Part shown: one piece after another, positions 33,977-42,867 of the stretch
How the letters are laid out: the number at the start of each line of letters is the position of its first letter
Numbering within the stretch: the stretch's first letter is position 1
Source: Nitrospina sp.
GTDB lineage: Bacteria > Nitrospinota > Nitrospinia > Nitrospinales > JACRGP01
DNA: 64,000 nt
Direction of reading: 5' to 3'
Assembly (NCBI GenBank): GCA_024648695.1
Contig: JACAVV010000006.1
Span: 62,001-126,000 of the forward strand
The notes under the pieces: model-generated
The model's input: the letters and a program-made list of their open reading frames with translations, nothing else
Databases searched by the model: none
What the model was told of the DNA's origin: nothing
Made by a program: the position numbers and the translations under genes

Positions 33977-34669
33977 TTATTTTTTTGAAGGAAGTTGAAA
34001 CCTGTATCCAACACCCCGGATGGTTTCGATATATTTGCCGGCTTCCTTTAATTTGGATCGCAATCTTTGAATATGCGTGTCGATGGTCCGGGAATAAACG
34101 CCATCGCCATACTCCCAAATATTTTCCAGCAATAAATCGCGGGACTTCACCTGCCCAGGACGCTCAATCAGGCTTGATAACAGTTTGAATTCGGTGAGCG
34201 TCAATTGCACCGGTTTATCTTTTACCCGAACTTCGTGGTCATTAAAGTTGATCGACAAAACACCTATATTTTTTTGCTCAGCAGGTTCGGCGACAGGCTG
34301 GGTGCGTTTCAAAAGACCCTTAATGCGCAATATCAGTTCCCGGGTGCTAAAAGGCTTAGTGACGTAATCATCTGCCCCGAACTCCAAACCCAGGACCCGG
34401 TCGATCTCATCACCCTTGGCAGTCAGCATTATGATTGGAATACTCTTGGTTGAATCATCCATACGCAGGTTTTTGCAAACATCAAGACCATTCATTTCGG
34501 GCATATTGACATCAAGGATCACCAGGTCGGGATCTTTCTTTTTAACCAACTCCAGTCCTTTTTCACCATTGGTGGCGGTAAAAACCTTAAAGTTTTCCTT
34601 ACCCAATTTCAATTCCAGCAAAGCCAGTAAATCGGTATCATCGTCAACAACAAGGACGGAATGTTTCAT
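33977..34669 (-). CDS. OmpR/PhoB-family response regulator (orphan)
   Basis: 230 residues. Receiver domain with the acidic pocket (VVDDDTD), phospho-acceptor Asp53 (LVILDVNMPEM), Thr/Lys pair (IIMLTAKGD, VTKPFST). A winged-helix DNA-binding domain follows (about 130-228; LTLTEFKLLSSLIERPGQVKSRDLLLENIW ... YSRTIDTHIQRLRSKL). No histidine kinase gene adjoins it, so its partner is encoded elsewhere. Confidence 0.96.
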   Translation of the reverse strand: MKHSVLVVDDDTDLLALLELKLGKENFKVFTATNGEKGLELVKKKDPDLVILDVNMPEMNGLDVCKNLRMDDSTKSIPIIMLTAKGDEIDRVLGLEFGADDYVTKPFSTRELILRIKGLLKRTQPVAEPAEQKNIGVLSINFNDHEVRVKDKPVQLTLTEFKLLSSLIERPGQVKSRDLLLENIWEYGDGVYSRTIDTHIQRLRSKLKEAGKYIETIRGVGYRFQLPSKK

Positions 34670-34719
34670 GATGTGATTCCAAAAAAAGGATCAAGTAAAT
34701 TATATTTTGCTTTCAAACT

Positions 34720-35280
34720 CTACTTCAAACCATTTTGCTCTTCAATGCAAAGGGTGTAGACCTCTCCCCATTTTTTCAAAAATTCCCTGGTGCTTTGGGT
34801 TTTCCCGGAGTCTTCAAATTGCAAATTATTCAGAAACTTTTTCCATTTACTGAGCATGGGTTTTCTGCGCTCAGAACCAAGCTCTCGAGAAGATATAATA
34901 TTATCTTCAATATCGCACACCTTTATTTTTCTGGATTCGAACGACCAGGATTGCATGGTTGAAGCAAATTCACTGGAAGACATGAGAGGCGGTTTGGACA
35001 GATCATTCACCAAAACAGCCACTTCTTTACCAAACAAATCAGTCAAATCCTCTAGGGTCACAAAAGTATCTTCGACCAAATCATGACAAATGGAGGCAAT
35101 CACTCCGGCACCCGTTTTATATTGATACTTTAAATATGCCTTGCACACCCGTTTTGGATGGTTGACGTAAGCCTCCTGCGAAGCCCCTTTGCGATACTGC
35201 CCTTCATGGGCGGTGGTTGCAAGTGATAAGGCTTTTTTCAACCGGGCGAAATCGGACTTGGGTCCTTTGGACCCACTCAT
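34720..35280 (-). CDS. HD-domain hydrolase, small alarmone hydrolase-like
   Basis: 186 residues with an HD phosphohydrolase core: His25 (TTAHEGQYRKG), His41 (AYVNHPKRV), the His66-Asp67 pair with the following Glu-Asp (ICHDLVEDT). The sequence A-H-x-G-Q-x-R-K and H-P matches the hydrolase half of RelA/SpoT proteins and the single-domain Mesh1-type ppGpp hydrolases. No synthetase domain is present. The C-terminal third is specific to this protein. It overlaps the upstream esterase stop by four bases, so it is co-translated. Confidence 0.8.
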   Translation of the reverse strand: MSGSKGPKSDFARLKKALSLATTAHEGQYRKGASQEAYVNHPKRVCKAYLKYQYKTGAGVIASICHDLVEDTFVTLEDLTDLFGKEVAVLVNDLSKPPLMSSSEFASTMQSWSFESRKIKVCDIEDNIISSRELGSERRKPMLSKWKKFLNNLQFEDSGKTQSTREFLKKWGEVYTLCIEEQNGLK

Positions 35281-35927
35281 GCATTGACTCCATTAAAATT
35301 AAAGAAACTCAAGCAGTCCCCAACAATCCAGTCAAGGTGGGAAAGGAGGCTGTGGTCGGATTCCAATTCAACAAGTTCACACCAGGATCTGTTTTTTACA
35401 AAATCTCGTGATTCCCGAATATCAACAGTCTCATCAAATTTACCGTGAACTATTCGCGTCGGAACAACCCGGTCCAAAGAAATCTGCTCCCATTTTTTTG
35501 CGTCTTCGAATAAAAATGTATCCAAAAATTCGTCTCTATTGTAACGGTAATGAAATACCCGGATCAAGTGAGGAATTGCGTCCTGATCAGAGGCGTCCAT
35601 TTTTAATTTTTTCAACCATCGATTCAAAAAGTTTAACCCCGGACACATTAAATAAAGAGCTGTAATTTTAGGGTTTATTTGCCCTGCCAATAACCCCAGA
35701 TACCCTCCCATACTGCTTCCAATTAATGAAAATTGATGAGACGAGTGTTCAGCAATCAAATTTCCGATCAAATCCATTTGCCTCGAAATGGTTAAATTGC
35801 GAAAATCACCGCCATCCAGATCGGGCACCAGCAATTCCTTTCCTCTCTTTTCAAACTCCCTTTTAAAACGCTGGGCTTTTTGGGATCCCGGGCTGGAGGC
35901 AAACCCATGTAAATAAATGTATTTCAT
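35277..35927 (-). CDS. YqiA-like alpha/beta hydrolase (putative esterase)
   Basis: 216 residues. MKYIYLHGFASSPGSQKAQRF is the family opening; the nucleophile elbow GSSMGG has Ser72; Asp lies in VHGKFDETVDI and His in ELESDHSLL, completing the triad. This matches the UPF0227/YqiA esterase group. Substrate unknown. It overlaps both neighbours by four bases, forming an ampG-like/yqiA/HD operon. Confidence 0.85.
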   Translation of the reverse strand: MKYIYLHGFASSPGSQKAQRFKREFEKRGKELLVPDLDGGDFRNLTISRQMDLIGNLIAEHSSHQFSLIGSSMGGYLGLLAGQINPKITALYLMCPGLNFLNRWLKKLKMDASDQDAIPHLIRVFHYRYNRDEFLDTFLFEDAKKWEQISLDRVVPTRIVHGKFDETVDIRESRDFVKNRSWCELVELESDHSLLSHLDWIVGDCLSFFNFNGVNA

Positions 35928-37216
35928 TGCTTCTCTTCAACTCGAGATAACTCGGTATCTAATGTCTGAACGGTATTTTTCATCCAGGCCAATAACAGCA
36001 AGCCCGGAAGGGCCACCAGGAACGTCATCAAAAAGAAGGTAACCCAGCCAAAATGTTCTACCAGGTAACCCGAAGGAGGTCCTACAAAGACTCTTCCCAA
36101 AGAGGCAAATGCAGAGAGTAAGGCGAACTGTGTTGCGGTGTATCTGTGGTTGCAAAGGGCCATCAAAAACGCCACGAAAGCGGCTGTTCCCATTCCTCCT
36201 GAAAGATTTTCAAAGGCTATTGCGAATACCATCAAGGCATAGTTTTTTCCCACCATAGCCAACACCATAAAGGTCAAATTGGAAACTGCCTGAAAGATCC
36301 CATAAACCATGAGAGATCGAAACAGTCCCATCCGGGCCATCAAAGTTCCCCCACACAAGGCTCCTAAAAGGGTGGCGCCGAGACCCATGCCCTTGTTGAT
36401 CACACCCACTTCTGCCACAGAAAACTCAGCTCCCCGGATTAAAAACGCGGTGGTGAGGCTCCCCGCAAAAGCATCTCCCAATTTATACAAAATGATAAGC
36501 ACCAGCATCCATACCATTGCCAGGCGGGGTCCGTTAACCGGACGGGTAAAAAACTCCTTGAATGGTTCCTTAATGGCGGCCTGCAGATCAGTTGGAGGTT
36601 TGGCAATCTCCTGCGGTTCTTTACTAATGAGAGTCGCTAGAATACCAACACCCATGAACATTGCCATAATCAAATAGGTGGCCCTCCAACCCAAACTTGT
36701 GGATATCACCAGGGCAAAGGCACCAGAAACCAGCATGGCGATTCGGTACCCCGTTACGGACACGGCGGCACCCAAACCGCGTTCATGGGAGGCCAAAATA
36801 TCGGTTCTGTAAGCGTCGAAAACAATGTCTTGGGAAGCTGAAAACAAAGCGAGCGAAAGCGCCAGAATTGCAACAAACAAGGGTAAAGATGCGGGGGAAG
36901 ACGAACTGAGTCCAAGGATCAAGCCCAAAATCCCCAGTTGAGTGATCAAAAGCCAACCTCGTCTTCGTCCCAAAAAAGGCGGAACAAAGCGGTCCATGAA
37001 AGGAGACCAGAAAAACTTGAGTGTATAGGGAATCCCTACTAAAGAAAACAGACCAATGGTTTCTATATCGACGTTTTCAACAGTCAACCAAGCCTGTAAA
37101 GTTCCCCCGGTTAGGGCCAAGGGCAGGCCCGAGGAAAAGCCCATCAAAAAAATAATCCCGATTCGTTTTAATGAAGGACTGTCAAATTTTGAAAAAAGAT
37201 TTGAATATAGAGACAA
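35924..37216 (-). CDS. AmpG-like muropeptide permease (MFS)
   Basis: 430-residue major facilitator with about 12-14 membrane segments. GFSSGLPLALTGGTLQAWLT and YTLKFFWSPFMDRFVPPFLGRRRGW are the AmpG family signatures. AmpG imports GlcNAc-anhydroMurNAc peptides during cell-wall recycling and signals beta-lactamase induction where ampR is present. It leads the operon with the esterase and HD gene. No ampR or beta-lactamase lies nearby. Confidence 0.88.
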   Translation of the reverse strand: MSLYSNLFSKFDSPSLKRIGIIFLMGFSSGLPLALTGGTLQAWLTVENVDIETIGLFSLVGIPYTLKFFWSPFMDRFVPPFLGRRRGWLLITQLGILGLILGLSSSSPASLPLFVAILALSLALFSASQDIVFDAYRTDILASHERGLGAAVSVTGYRIAMLVSGAFALVISTSLGWRATYLIMAMFMGVGILATLISKEPQEIAKPPTDLQAAIKEPFKEFFTRPVNGPRLAMVWMLVLIILYKLGDAFAGSLTTAFLIRGAEFSVAEVGVINKGMGLGATLLGALCGGTLMARMGLFRSLMVYGIFQAVSNLTFMVLAMVGKNYALMVFAIAFENLSGGMGTAAFVAFLMALCNHRYTATQFALLSAFASLGRVFVGPPSGYLVEHFGWVTFFLMTFLVALPGLLLLAWMKNTVQTLDTELSRVEEKQ

Positions 37217-37258
37217 TCTATAATTGTTCCTTATAAAGTGTAGAGCTTCACTGCGGCA

Positions 37259-37287
37259 TTGACAAAATCAAAGGCAGGCTAAATAAT
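37259..37287 (+). promoter_or_regulatory. Promoter of the motB-like operon
   Basis: TTGACA (37259-37264), a 17-base spacer, and AATAAT (37282-37287) fit a sigma70 promoter; the transcript would begin near 37294, about 109 bases before the MotB-like start. No sigma28-type sequence is seen, so the operon does not look like a flagellar late operon. Confidence 0.6.
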
Positions 37288-37402
37288 AACCAATAATGGG
37301 TGTGGGGTCACATAAATTTTTGTTTTAAAAATACTTATAGCATTATTCAATAAACCTTTTCCTTCATTTTCCCGATAGATTAATAAACCTCAGGATCGCA
37401 CC

Positions 37403-38995
37403 ATGTTTAATACAGATTCCATACAATTAATAAAAGAACAGTTAAGAATAAAAACTCGGGAACTGGAAAAACAGAAAAAGGAACGCGAACAGTTTTCGAA
37501 AAAAATTAAAAGTATTATGTCGTCCAATAAACGGGAATTGGGCGAGTTGAGATCAATATTGAATATCAAGGAAGCCGAGGTCAAACAACATCAACAAGCC
37601 GCCTGGGCGGCACGTTCGGCTAGCCATCTGGGTCTTTTACAAAAACTGGAGTCGGGTGATACAGGTTTTATGCCCGAAATGCCTTCTCTTCAGGAAGAGC
37701 TTCCGATTCCAAAACTGGAAGACCAGAAAAGGATTCTAGAAGAACTTGAAGAATTGAGGAAAAAGGATGAGGATCTAACGGCCCGCATCGAAGAGGAGGC
37801 CCAGAAAAGTGACAAATACAATCGTGAAAAAAATGTCTTGTTAAAAGAATTGCGTCGGCTGAGACAAGAAACCGGTCACGCGGATAAATTGAAGGACCGT
37901 ATAGAAGAGTTAAAAGAAAAAATCCGGGAAATCAAGAGTCGTTCTGAGCATTCCAATGTCAATTACGAAAAGCTGATCCAGGAAAAGGATGAGGTCATTC
38001 AGTCCTACGAAAAAATGCTTTATGGAAACATCGATCCCGGCCAGGAAGGGATGCTCCCTTCGGAAATCATTCAGGAATTAAGGGATGACCTGGAAAGTCT
38101 GGATGAGGAAAGGAACCGCTTGCTTGCCGAAAGGGAGCGGCTTCTTGAAAGCAAATCCGAAATGGAAATGAAAATCGCTCTGTCTGAAGAGAAGGAGTCC
38201 ACTGACCGCATTGAGTCACGTATGAATGTCGAAAGCCGGGGAAGTCAGACTGCCGAGTTTTCATCAGGATTAGAAAGCTTTCTGCTCACCTACTCGGATA
38301 TGATCACACTGCTATTGGTTATTTTTGTTTTGCTCTACACCATATCCAACATTGATGATAATAAATTCGCTGAGGCCCTGTCATCCTATCAGGAAAAGAC
38401 GGTTCGGCTGGATGTAAAAAATATTCGCCTGTCCCGGGAAGAGTTTGCCATGCTGGACAGAGTTCGAGAATTGGTAAAAGACAATGTCGACCCTGAAAGC
38501 CTGGTCCGCAGTGATGTAAAAACCATACTGTTTCGATTGAAAAGCGCCGACCTGTTTGCGCCGGGTAATGCAAACTTACTGAGTGGAGCCGATAAGCTTA
38601 TTATCGAAGCCATAAAGGAAGAAATGAAAGAGGGTGTCAAACAGGTTCTAGTGGATGGCCATACAGACAATGTTCCCATATCCAATGCGAGTTTTCCTTC
38701 GAATTGGGAATTGTCTTCTGCCCGTGCGGCCAGAGTGGCTCGGGTGATCATCGAACAACTCAATTTTCCTGCCGACCGCCTTGTTGTGTCGGGTTACGGC
38801 GAATTCAGGCCTCTGAAGCCCAATGACAGCGATTTTAACAGGGCTATAAATAGACGGGTCGATATCAAGATTCAAAAGGATATCAAGGTGCTTGAGGAAC
38901 AACAGGTTCAGGAAGACCAGCCTGCCAGCCTGGGTTCGAGTCTGAACATTCCGGCTCAGCAATCGCCATCCACTCAAACTGGTACGCAACAATGA
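37403..38995 (+). CDS. MotB/OmpA-family stator protein with a long N-terminal coiled coil
   Basis: 530 residues. About 285 residues precede the membrane: strongly charged heptad-rich coiled coils (KEQLRIKTRELEKQKKERE to LLAERERLLESK). The membrane helix at about 292-315 carries the ion-binding Asp299 in TYSDMITLLLVIFVLLYTIS, as in MotB. An OmpA-like peptidoglycan-binding domain follows (about 370-500, VLVDGHTDNVPISNASFPSNWELSSARA). Standard MotB has only about 25 residues before the helix, so this is markedly different. The downstream neighbours are an adenylate cyclase and MotA. It may anchor a proton-driven complex to peptidoglycan while its coiled coil reaches into the cytoplasm. Confidence 0.85.
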   Translation: MFNTDSIQLIKEQLRIKTRELEKQKKEREQFSKKIKSIMSSNKRELGELRSILNIKEAEVKQHQQAAWAARSASHLGLLQKLESGDTGFMPEMPSLQEELPIPKLEDQKRILEELEELRKKDEDLTARIEEEAQKSDKYNREKNVLLKELRRLRQETGHADKLKDRIEELKEKIREIKSRSEHSNVNYEKLIQEKDEVIQSYEKMLYGNIDPGQEGMLPSEIIQELRDDLESLDEERNRLLAERERLLESKSEMEMKIALSEEKESTDRIESRMNVESRGSQTAEFSSGLESFLLTYSDMITLLLVIFVLLYTISNIDDNKFAEALSSYQEKTVRLDVKNIRLSREEFAMLDRVRELVKDNVDPESLVRSDVKTILFRLKSADLFAPGNANLLSGADKLIIEAIKEEMKEGVKQVLVDGHTDNVPISNASFPSNWELSSARAARVARVIIEQLNFPADRLVVSGYGEFRPLKPNDSDFNRAINRRVDIKIQKDIKVLEEQQVQEDQPASLGSSLNIPAQQSPSTQTGTQQ

Positions 38996-39055
38996 TCGCT
39001 TCTCGAAACATCCAAATTCATGTTCTACCTTTTTCAATGGATGGGAGGATCCATC

Positions 39056-41107
39056 ATGGATAAACCCCGGAATGAATCACTTGAAAACCTTCTAAAGAAC
39101 AGGCAGTCCTTTTACCGGTTCAATGAATTCAAGATCAGCCGGACCCTGAAGTTTTTCTCCCCAATCAGGCGGCACGTTTTTAATATTGTTCCTCGCCTGC
39201 TACATGTTCATCAAGAAGGCCTTCCAGGATATGTCGAGGGAGATGTTCCTTGTGGAATTCATAATTTCAATTTAAACAAGGAAATCCAGGTTTCTTCGGA
39301 GACCTTGTTCCCCAATACGGTCATACGCCGACCCCAAGTCCTGAAACCCTTTATCCGTACGGTCCTGATAATGGGAAGCATGGGTACCATTGCCCAAAAC
39401 TTGCTGTCCGATCTGGACTACACTATTTTAATTTCCAAAAAAGATGCCTCCCCTGAACAATTGGAATTATTTAAAAAGAAACTTGCATTGATCGAACAAT
39501 GGGTCTGGAAAATTCATGGAATTGAAACACATTTTTTTATCAATGACGAGGACGAGGTTCGTAACAACGTTTTTGGTGAAAGTGATAGTGAGAGCACCGG
39601 TTCCGCCCTGGCAAAATTATTAAAAGAGGAAATTTATCGGACGGGAATCATTATTTCCGGGAAAGTTCCTTTTTGGATGGTGGTCCCTGTGGAAACCGAT
39701 GACGCCAAGTACCAGAATTTGTATAATTCGGTTCAATCGGGCAGGACCCTGCTGGATCCGGCGGAATTCATCGACATTGGAAACGTGGACGATATTTCAC
39801 GGGGTGAATTTTTCGGTGGCTCTATCTGGACATTGATCAAATCCTTCAAATCCCCATTCAAAACCTTGATCAAAATGGGACTGCTGGAAAATTATATGTT
39901 CAACAAAACCAAATCCAATCTCCTATGCCACGAGGTTAAAAAAAGAGTTTTTGAAAACGGGCCCAGCCTGTATATTGACCCCTATATCATTTTGTTTGAA
40001 AGGGTGGAACGTTTCTTCCAAACCGCGAAATCAGAGAATGAAGTGGATGCTCTACGCACAGGATTCTATTTGAAAATTGGCACCAAAGTCACTCCAGAAG
40101 AACTGGAACGGGGTGCTTCGGATCCTTTGAAAAATTTACTGGTGCGCAAGATTAAACTCTGGAATTGGACACCAGCTAAAGTTGACCAGCTTAATAATTA
40201 CCTGAACTGGCAAATGATGCAAAAGGTTAACCTGGGTGCGCGAGTGAATAAAATTTTGATGAACTCCTACAAACTCATTTCAGAACATAATAAAACCCTG
40301 AGCCAGGAAGAAAGCCTCATCACCGAAAAGGACACGCATTTATTAGGCCGGAAACTGTTCAGTTTTTATCGCAAAGTACCGCATAAGGTGGAAAACCTGT
40401 TCGTATTCGTCGATGGTAAAAACTCGGAGCAGGCCTTGACCTTTCTCCATCAACAGGACAACCCAAAAGATAAAGGCGACTGGTATCTCATTCGGGGAAA
40501 GAACCTTTCCTATATAGAACAAATTCATCCGGAAGACATTATTAAAAAGTCCAATTCCCTGGAGTTTCTTGTAGCCTTCGCCAGCTTTAATCGCTTGTAC
40601 GACAAAAACACGCGTGTACTTCTGCGTGCAGAGAACCAGAGTTTTCGGGAATACGATTTGCATATCATGCTTCATCAGATTTCCCAATTCATGGCACCCA
40701 TCAACATTGCCAGCATTGCCAACCAGGATTTGCTTCGGGAAGCTCACATAAAACAGGTGTACTTTATTGTTGATTTTGGCAATCCGATTCCGCGGGATAT
40801 TTTGATAGGGAATATTCAGGAATGCAAAACAGACCAGGAAGTGAGAAACTTCATTCATAAGCGATTGGAAAGGGTAATCGGTATGACCTCCGTCTACCTG
40901 ACGTCCTGGGGAGAATTGTTTTGCAAAAATTTCAGGGGTATTCAAAGTTTCAAAAAATGCACCTGGGACTTGATACCCAATGTTTCCCAGCAAAACCTGG
41001 GTCACCCGGATTTCCTGAGGGTATACATCCCCTCAAGTCGTAAAAAGGAGATTCATTTGCACTGGTTGAACCAGGTTATTTACAAAACACTGCAAAGCAA
41101 ACGATAA
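39056..41107 (+). CDS. Class I adenylate cyclase (CyaA-type)
   Basis: 683 residues from the ATG at 39056 with a GGGAGG site eight bases upstream. It aligns by eye with E. coli CyaA throughout: FSPIRRHVFNIVPRLLHVHQEGLPGYV (E. coli has VYSLLPTLLHYHHPLMPGYL), the nucleotidyltransferase motif MGSMGTIAQNLLSDLDYTI with catalytic Asp119/Asp121 (E. coli MGSTSSVGQSCSSDLDIWV), FFINDEDEVRNN, and the later WYLIRGKNLSYIEQI. It is shorter than CyaA (848) mainly at the C-terminus, where glucose-linked regulation resides. Class I cyclases are typical of Gammaproteobacteria. Here it sits between MotB- and MotA-like genes in one operon. No CRP-family gene is in the window. Confidence 0.85.
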   Translation: MDKPRNESLENLLKNRQSFYRFNEFKISRTLKFFSPIRRHVFNIVPRLLHVHQEGLPGYVEGDVPCGIHNFNLNKEIQVSSETLFPNTVIRRPQVLKPFIRTVLIMGSMGTIAQNLLSDLDYTILISKKDASPEQLELFKKKLALIEQWVWKIHGIETHFFINDEDEVRNNVFGESDSESTGSALAKLLKEEIYRTGIIISGKVPFWMVVPVETDDAKYQNLYNSVQSGRTLLDPAEFIDIGNVDDISRGEFFGGSIWTLIKSFKSPFKTLIKMGLLENYMFNKTKSNLLCHEVKKRVFENGPSLYIDPYIILFERVERFFQTAKSENEVDALRTGFYLKIGTKVTPEELERGASDPLKNLLVRKIKLWNWTPAKVDQLNNYLNWQMMQKVNLGARVNKILMNSYKLISEHNKTLSQEESLITEKDTHLLGRKLFSFYRKVPHKVENLFVFVDGKNSEQALTFLHQQDNPKDKGDWYLIRGKNLSYIEQIHPEDIIKKSNSLEFLVAFASFNRLYDKNTRVLLRAENQSFREYDLHIMLHQISQFMAPINIASIANQDLLREAHIKQVYFIVDFGNPIPRDILIGNIQECKTDQEVRNFIHKRLERVIGMTSVYLTSWGELFCKNFRGIQSFKKCTWDLIPNVSQQNLGHPDFLRVYIPSSRKKEIHLHWLNQVIYKTLQSKR

Positions 41108-41126
41108 CCCGAACTGCTATAATCTT

Positions 41127-41954
41127 ATGGTTACAGTCGTCGACGAATCAGAACTGAATCAAAACCTGACCCTGGACGATATTGGGCAAACAGAACCCCG
41201 TATCGATATCGGAACGGTTTTAGGAACCTTGTCGGGAATCATCCTGATCGCATTGGCTATTATTCGTGGTGGCGATCCGGACACTTTTTTGAATTTGAAC
41301 AGCGCCTTGATTGTGTTTGGCGGCACAATGGCCACCTCTTTTATCGCATTTCCTTCCAAAAAGATTTTGCTGATGATTCCCGTCGTCATCAACGCCTTCA
41401 AACCAGACGTCCACCAACCGGCCGATTACGTGGACGAGATCATGACCCTTGCCACCAAATACCGAACCGGGGGAATGAAAAAGCTGGAATCGGAGGAGCA
41501 GTTCCTCGACAACCGTCATTTAAAAAATGGGGTCATGATGATTGTGGACGGGTATAACGCGCGTGAGATTCAGGAAATCATGGAGCGGGAACTCAATTCA
41601 GTAGTAGAACGGCACAATGCGGGACAAAAGATTCTCAGGTTCATGGCCGTGCAAGCCCCCGTATTTGGTATGGCTGGAACCCTGATCGGTCTTATTCAGA
41701 TGTTGATGAACCTGGATGATCCTACCAAAATTGGCCCTTCGCTTGCCACCGCGCTCATCACCACATTTTACGGGTTATTGTTAGCCAATCTTATTATAAC
41801 GCCCATTGTGGCTAAACTGAATAGCCGAACAGAAAGTGAAGCCACATTGCTGAAGGCCATTCGGGTGGGAGTCCTTGGAATTCATGAGAGAATCAATCCC
41901 CTCAAGATTCAACGCAATATGAACTCACTCCTGCCACCTGATCAACAGAGATAA
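41127..41954 (+). CDS. motA: MotA/PomA-type proton- or sodium-driven stator protein
   Basis: 275-residue partner of the MotB-like protein. Four membrane segments are present, with GTVLGTLSGIILIALAII at the start, the long cytoplasmic loop (AREIQEIMERELNSVVERHN), and the conserved channel region APVFGMAGTLIGLIQMLMNL...IGPSLATALITTFYGLLLAN. It is close to flagellar MotA (LafT/PomA-like) in length and order. It starts 19 bases after the cyclase. The residues needed to separate H+ from Na+ use cannot be settled by eye. Confidence 0.93.
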   Translation: MVTVVDESELNQNLTLDDIGQTEPRIDIGTVLGTLSGIILIALAIIRGGDPDTFLNLNSALIVFGGTMATSFIAFPSKKILLMIPVVINAFKPDVHQPADYVDEIMTLATKYRTGGMKKLESEEQFLDNRHLKNGVMMIVDGYNAREIQEIMERELNSVVERHNAGQKILRFMAVQAPVFGMAGTLIGLIQMLMNLDDPTKIGPSLATALITTFYGLLLANLIITPIVAKLNSRTESEATLLKAIRVGVLGIHERINPLKIQRNMNSLLPPDQQR

Positions 41955-41959
41955 ACGCC

Positions 41960-42811
41960 ATGTCCCAAATCGATGAAGTCATCTCACTGGTAATGAAAAA
42001 CCCGTCGCAGGGTGGAATCGACCTTAGCGAATACGATTTAAAAGGTATCAGTATCAACGGGGCTTCGTTTAAAAACGGAATCTTCAACGAAGCCATGATG
42101 GACGATTCCGAATTGATCCAGGTGGACTTCTCTCAAGTGAGCATGCAATGCGCCACTTTTAAAAAGAGCAAGATCAAAGAGGTTGACTTCACCAATGCTA
42201 AGTTACAAGAGGCTGATTTCGATGGCGCCACGCTGGTGAAATGTAAATTTCACAACGCCAACCTGGAAAATGCGGATTTCAGCAACACACGACTAGATCA
42301 CTGCGATTTTAAAGGGGCAAACCTGAATTTTTCAAAAATGTATTCTGCCAACCTGGAGGAATCGGATTTTTCTTTTTCGCATTTGATGTACGCTTATTGC
42401 AAACAAATTGTGATCAACAATTCCAACTTTGGCGGGTCCAACGCAAGAGGATCCGATTTCAGCTTTTCAAGAATTTCTAACTCGAATTTCAAGGCGTCTG
42501 TTTTCAAGTACTCGGATTTGAATTCCTGTACCATTAAAAACACCGACCTTTCGCACAGCACTTTAATCGGTATCGAAATGAAAGACGGGTTTTGCAGGAA
42601 TACTCGCCTGGAGCAATCTAATCTGGAGGGAGCCGACCTCACCTACGCTGACCTGGAAGGGGTTCAAATGGAGAATGCGTTTTTACTGGAAGCTAACCTG
42701 CACGGTGTCAATTTCACAAACGCCAACCTAAAAGACGCCTACCTGGTAGACGCCAACATCGTAAAAACCATCACCAAAGGCGCTAACCTAGAAAATACTT
42801 TGATGTTTTAA
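41960..42811 (+). CDS. Pentapeptide-repeat protein
   Basis: 283 residues composed, from about residue 25, of pentapeptide repeats A(D/N)LXX with Cys/Phe variants (ADFDGATLVKCKFHNANLENADFSNTRLDH...), which would form a right-handed quadrilateral beta-helix of about 45 repeats. It has no Qnr-type loop. It starts five bases after motA and ends the operon. Such proteins scaffold or inhibit other proteins; its place beside the stator genes suggests a structural or regulatory partner. Confidence 0.85.
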   Translation: MSQIDEVISLVMKNPSQGGIDLSEYDLKGISINGASFKNGIFNEAMMDDSELIQVDFSQVSMQCATFKKSKIKEVDFTNAKLQEADFDGATLVKCKFHNANLENADFSNTRLDHCDFKGANLNFSKMYSANLEESDFSFSHLMYAYCKQIVINNSNFGGSNARGSDFSFSRISNSNFKASVFKYSDLNSCTIKNTDLSHSTLIGIEMKDGFCRNTRLEQSNLEGADLTYADLEGVQMENAFLLEANLHGVNFTNANLKDAYLVDANIVKTITKGANLENTLMF

Positions 42812-42867
42812 CTTTCCAAAAAAACAGTAAATTTATAATTACTAATTTATTGGGAAAGAAATCCACA

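Noticed and set aside
36309-36677. 122-codon plus-strand frame opposite the AmpG-like gene
   Set aside because: Antisense to a clear membrane transporter; Pro/Ala/Lys-rich shadow of hydrophobic codons.
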